From Anaerolineae bacterium (GTDB lineage Bacteria > Chloroflexota > Anaerolineae > Aggregatilineales > Phototrophicaceae), in assembly GCA_020848855.1 (NCBI GenBank), contig JADLHH010000229.1, positions 1 to 16,297 of the forward strand: a DNA stretch of 16,297 nt, given 5' to 3'. Below, piece after piece: positions 13,708 to 16,297 of the stretch. The notes under the pieces were generated by a model. That model searched no databases. It saw only the letters and a list, made by a program, of their open reading frames with translations, and was not told the DNA's origin. Position 1 is the stretch's first letter. Every line of letters starts with the position of its first letter. A program made the position numbers and the translations under genes.

Positions 13708-14883
13708 TCAATCCTGCACGAACGCCGCGACCGATTCGACATGGTAGGTCTGCGGGAACATATCGACCGGCTGCACGTCAAACAGGTCATAGCCGCTTTC
13801 GACCAGCTTACGGGCGTCGCGCGCCAGCGTCGCCGGGTCGCAGGAGACGTAGACGATCCGGCGCGGGGCGCAGGCGACCAGCGCGTCGAGCGCCTTCGGC
13901 TTCATGCCGGCACGCGGCGGGTCAACGACGGCAGCATCGACGCGTCCGCGTGGGAGCGCAGTTTCTATCGCGCCAATGCGCAGATCGACGTTAGCGAAGT
14001 CCGCCAGATTGACTTCGGCATCGCGGACGGCGGGCGCGTAGACTTCAATTCCTGTCACGCGCCGGGCGCGCGCCGCCAGAAATGCCGTGAACAAGCCGAC
14101 GCCCGAATACAGGTCGAGGACGCGCTCGCTGCCGGTCAGTGACAGCCGCTCCAGCACCAGATCGACCAGCGTTTCCGCCTGTGGGAGATTGACCTGAAAG
14201 AAGCTGCCGCCCGTCACCTGAAACTGCCGATCCTTGACGCGGTAACGCACGCGGTCGGCGCTGGCAAGCGCAGCTTCGTCGTCCGGCTCGTCGCTTGTGC
14301 CGCCGCTGCGGGCGATCAGCCGCTCGCCGCCGGAGCCGACCTGCAGCCGGACGCGCTCGGCGGGGGCGAAGCGCTCGGAGCGAAGCGAGTCGAGCCAGCC
14401 GCGCAATTCCGGGCGGATGATGTGGCACTCGTCAATTGGGATCACGGTTCGGTCGTCGCACCCGACGAAGCCCAGCCGTCCGACGCTGGTAACGTGAAAG
14501 GTGGCGTGCGAGCGATAGAGGAGGGGGTCGGGGCTGGGGATAGTCGGATGGACGACGGCATCGCGCAAGCCGCCGATGCGCGCGAACTGTTCGGCGACGA
14601 CTTCGCGCTTGAAGCGAAGCTGCGCCGCGTAGCCGATGTGCTGCCAGTGGCAGCCGCCGCAGACGCCGAAATGCGGGCAGCGCGGGGTTACGCGCTCCGG
14701 CGATTCGGCGAGCACGTCCACGACTTCGGCAAAGGCGTAGCTGCGCCTGTCCTGTGTGATGCGGACGCGGACGCGCTCGCCGGGGATGCCGAACGGCACG
14801 AAGATCGGGCGACCGTCGTGCCTACCGAGCGCCCTGCCCCCGTGAGTCATGACGGTCAGTTCCAATTCGATGATGTCAGGCAT
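13708..14883 (-). CDS. rlmD: 23S rRNA (uracil-C5) methyltransferase, RlmD/RumA type
   Basis: The 391-residue enzyme methylates C5 of a uridine in 23S rRNA using S-adenosylmethionine. A TRAM RNA-binding domain lies at about 1-60. Cys69-x5-Cys75-x2-Cys78 and Cys153 should bind the [4Fe-4S] cluster typical of the RlmD branch. SFFQVN (227-232) and DLYSGVGLF (257-265) bind the methyl donor, DPPR is at 321-324, the catalytic Cys348 is in SCDP, and Glu383 in HVESVA is the likely base. ATG 14883 is chosen over upstream in-frame codons because GAAGGA lies 8 nt before it and the TRAM domain begins there. It overlaps the WYL regulator gene by 8 nt and is probably translated with it. The exact target uridine (1939 or 747) cannot be read from sequence. 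Confidence 0.93.
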   Translation of the reverse strand: MPDIIELELTVMTHGGRALGRHDGRPIFVPFGIPGERVRVRITQDRRSYAFAEVVDVLAESPERVTPRCPHFGVCGGCHWQHIGYAAQLRFKREVVAEQFARIGGLRDAVVHPTIPSPDPLLYRSHATFHVTSVGRLGFVGCDDRTVIPIDECHIIRPELRGWLDSLRSERFAPAERVRLQVGSGGERLIARSGGTSDEPDDEAALASADRVRYRVKDRQFQVTGGSFFQVNLPQAETLVDLVLERLSLTGSERVLDLYSGVGLFTAFLAARARRVTGIEVYAPAVRDAEVNLADFANVDLRIGAIETALPRGRVDAAVVDPPRAGMKPKALDALVACAPRRIVYVSCDPATLARDARKLVESGYDLFDVQPVDMFPQTYHVESVAAFVQD

Positions 14884-15835
14884 CTCTGGGTTCCTTCGCC
14901 ATCCGGCGAATCGAGCGGGCGATCTCGCGCAGCTTGTCGCGCAGCTCCGGCGGCTGGTGGACGGCAAATTTCAGGCGCGTGCTGATCAGAAAATACGACA
15001 TCCATTCGAGACCGTCGGCAAAGCAGTGCAGCAGCACGCCGGCGGGCGTTTCTACGAGCGTGCCGACATCGGGCGGGATGCGGTTCTGCGCCTGTTCGAG
15101 CGTCGCCGTGAACAGCACTTCGACGCGCCACGTACTCGGAATCGACGCGATTGAGTCCTGCAAATACTTCAGCGCGTCGAAGTCCGGCGGCGGCGCGAAC
15201 GCTTCGTCCAGCACCGTGACCTGACGCACACGGTCGAGCCGGAACACGCGCGTGTCGGCGCGCAGGTGGCAGTAGGCGACAGCGTACCAGAAGCCGGTAT
15301 GGTAGACCAGCCCGTACACGTCGATGGCGCGCTCGGTGGCGCTGCGCCTGCCCCCGCCCCAGTATTCGATCCACAGCCGGGAATGCTGGTAGGCGCTCAG
15401 GCTGAAGCGCGACAGCACATGTTCCGGCACGGACTGATACGCCGGGATGTCGAGCGTCAGCACGCCCTGAAGCGCGCGCACGCGGTCGCGCAGCTCTTCG
15501 GGCAGCACGCGCAGGATTTTGGCGGTGGCGCTCTCGCTGCCGCCGCTGGTCGCCATGCCCAGCCGTCGCACCGCCATCAGCCCCAGAAACACGGACAGAA
15601 TCTCGGATTCGGTGAACATGAGCGGGGGCATCCGAAAACCGGGGCGCAAAGAGTATGAGCCGTAACGACCCTTCTCGCTCTCTACCGGGATACCCATATC
15701 GCGCAGCATGGTGACGTATCGCCGGACGCTGCGCACGTCAACTTCGAGCGTCTGAGCGAGGTCTGCGCCTGAAACACTTGTTCGGGATTGCAAGAGTTCA
15801 AGAAGCGTTAGTAAGCGTGTTGTCGGGCTGTACAT
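14876..15835 (-). CDS. WYL-domain transcriptional regulator (HTH_11 + WYL + WCX)
   Basis: The 319-residue regulator has an N-terminal winged helix (about 3-58, with the recognition segment VDVRSVRRYVTML). A WYL ligand-sensing domain spans about 140-205, where the signature reads Trp183-Tyr184-Ala185 instead of W-Y-L and is followed by RVFRLDRV (196-203). The C-terminal WCX domain is at about 235-310. Such proteins bind DNA as dimers and sense nucleic-acid or nucleotide ligands. It may control itself and the divergent small genes at 15935 and 16178. ATG 15835 has a weak GAAGATGAG site and a TATAAT box 42 nt upstream. It is the first gene of a unit with the rRNA methyltransferase, which it overlaps by 8 nt. 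Confidence 0.92.
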   Translation of the reverse strand: MYSPTTRLLTLLELLQSRTSVSGADLAQTLEVDVRSVRRYVTMLRDMGIPVESEKGRYGSYSLRPGFRMPPLMFTESEILSVFLGLMAVRRLGMATSGGSESATAKILRVLPEELRDRVRALQGVLTLDIPAYQSVPEHVLSRFSLSAYQHSRLWIEYWGGGRRSATERAIDVYGLVYHTGFWYAVAYCHLRADTRVFRLDRVRQVTVLDEAFAPPPDFDALKYLQDSIASIPSTWRVEVLFTATLEQAQNRIPPDVGTLVETPAGVLLHCFADGLEWMSYFLISTRLKFAVHQPPELRDKLREIARSIRRMAKEPRDA

Positions 15836-15877
15836 TTACTCATCTTCTATTCATAAAACTGTTCCCAATGAGGACTG

Positions 15878-15883
15878 ATTATA
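15878..15883 (-). promoter_or_regulatory. Candidate -10 box (TATAAT) of the WYL regulator unit
   Basis: The minus strand reads GGATATAATCAG, 42 nt before the regulator start codon, in an AT-rich gap of about 100 nt shared with the divergent small gene. A -35 consensus is not visible at 16-18 nt. Confidence 0.45.
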
Positions 15884-15934
15884 TCCTCTTTTGGCAGTAA
15901 AGTAGAAGTAGGTTGAAAGTGAAGGAGAATGCCC

Positions 15935-16150
15935 GTGTTTCCGACCGATATTGAAGTCGAATACCGTCGTCAGGAACTGGAACGAACCGCCGAAAACTTC
16001 CGCTTCGTCCGCGATGCACGCACTGTGCCGACCCTGTGGGAGCGGCTTCGCGCGCGGTTGAGCGCTCGTCCGAATGACCGCCCTATCAACTTCGCGTCGC
16101 ACTCGGAACAGCCCGTGACGCGCCCGAATCTGATCGCCACCAGCCGATAA
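15935..16150 (+). CDS. Small charged protein, first of a paralogous pair
   Basis: A protein of 71 residues (73 if ATG 15929 is used). The first half is a charged helix (EVEYRRQELERTAENFRFVRD), followed by TVPTLWERLRARL and a polar tail. No known domain is recognised. GTG 15935 is preferred because GGAG (15924-15927) is 7 nt before it but only 1 nt before ATG 15929. The next gene has the same arrangement and a similar protein start, so the two are probably duplicates. It is divergent from the WYL regulator. Confidence 0.6.
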   Translation: MFPTDIEVEYRRQELERTAENFRFVRDARTVPTLWERLRARLSARPNDRPINFASHSEQPVTRPNLIATSR

Positions 16151-16177
16151 GCTGCCTGCCAGCGAAGGAGCATGAGG

Positions 16178-16297
16178 ATGGACCCGACCAGCTTCTACCA
16201 TCTGGGACAAATTCAGCATCAGGAACGGATGCAGGCAGCCGAAGAGCGCCACCTCGCCGATGCGCTGCGCGGCGAACCGACCGGCTGGCAGCGTCTG
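16178..16297 (+). CDS. Small charged protein, second of the pair, cut by the window edge
   Basis: Forty codons are visible before the window ends. The protein shows a charged helix (QIQHQERMQAAEERHLADAL), then EPTGWQRL. This parallels the helix and the TVPTLWERL stretch of the protein at 15935-16150. GAAGGAG precedes ATG 16178 by 7 nt, with an in-frame ATG at 16172 only 1 nt after it, exactly as in the upstream gene. It starts 27 nt after the previous stop, so the two are likely in one operon. Function unknown. Confidence 0.6.
   Translation, partial: MDPTSFYHLGQIQHQERMQAAEERHLADALRGEPTGWQRL

Noticed and set aside
15851..16252. 133-codon minus-strand frame covering the two small plus-strand genes
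   Set aside because: The plus-strand frames have matching ribosome-binding sites and similar proteins, whereas this frame would span the WYL regulator's promoter gap and has no supporting signal.

Overview
The window looks like chromosomal DNA of a GC-rich bacterium, most likely a member of the Chloroflexota (Anaerolineae-like). The basis is indirect: secreted proteins with Thr/Pro-rich linkers joined to LysM and spore-germination-type Ig-like domains, a GAF/HisKA_3 kinase paired with a NarL-type regulator, a WYL-family regulator, and compact GC-rich intergenic repeats of a kind I associate with that phylum. No rRNA, tRNA, CRISPR array, transposase gene or phage gene was seen. No stretch longer than about 300 bases lacks a gene.

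Left part (1-3650). A minus-strand gene appears to leave the window at the left edge. Next comes a regulatory-looking gap (about 54-342) holding a 9-bp inverted repeat, a tandem 10-bp repeat and an intrinsic terminator. A minus-strand pair follows: a short-chain dehydrogenase and a divergent QueA-like protein, overlapping by 14 nt. Divergent from them is a small membrane-anchored extracytoplasmic protein on the plus strand. Its stop codon shares a CTAG with the stop of a convergent alpha/beta hydrolase.

Two-component block (2823-5555, minus). The order is GAF sensor histidine kinase, NarL/LuxR response regulator, alpha/beta hydrolase. This is probably one transcription unit, with a short GC-rich repeat inserted between kinase and regulator. 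A cation P-type ATPase (5731-8244, plus) is transcribed divergently from the kinase.

Central block (8245-13403). A MITE-like element of about 189 bp with imperfect terminal inverted repeats separates the ATPase from a convergent minus-strand gene. That gene encodes an unusual fusion of a degenerate receiver domain with an aminoglycoside-phosphotransferase-like kinase fold. Divergent from it is a large secreted protein with four Ig-like domains, one LysM, then four more Ig-like domains. It is followed by a perfect 13-bp palindrome.

Right part (13428-16297). A minus-strand unit runs from a WYL regulator to an RlmD/RumA-type 23S rRNA uridine methyltransferase (8-nt overlap) and then a 69-residue helical protein. 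Divergent from the regulator are two small, apparently paralogous proteins with near-identical translation-start regions; the second is cut by the window end.

The parts that most resemble something little described are the receiver/kinase-fold fusion, the QueA-like protein with altered core motifs, the 4-LysM-4 secreted protein and the pair of small paralogues. No complete defence, CRISPR or biosynthetic system is visible.
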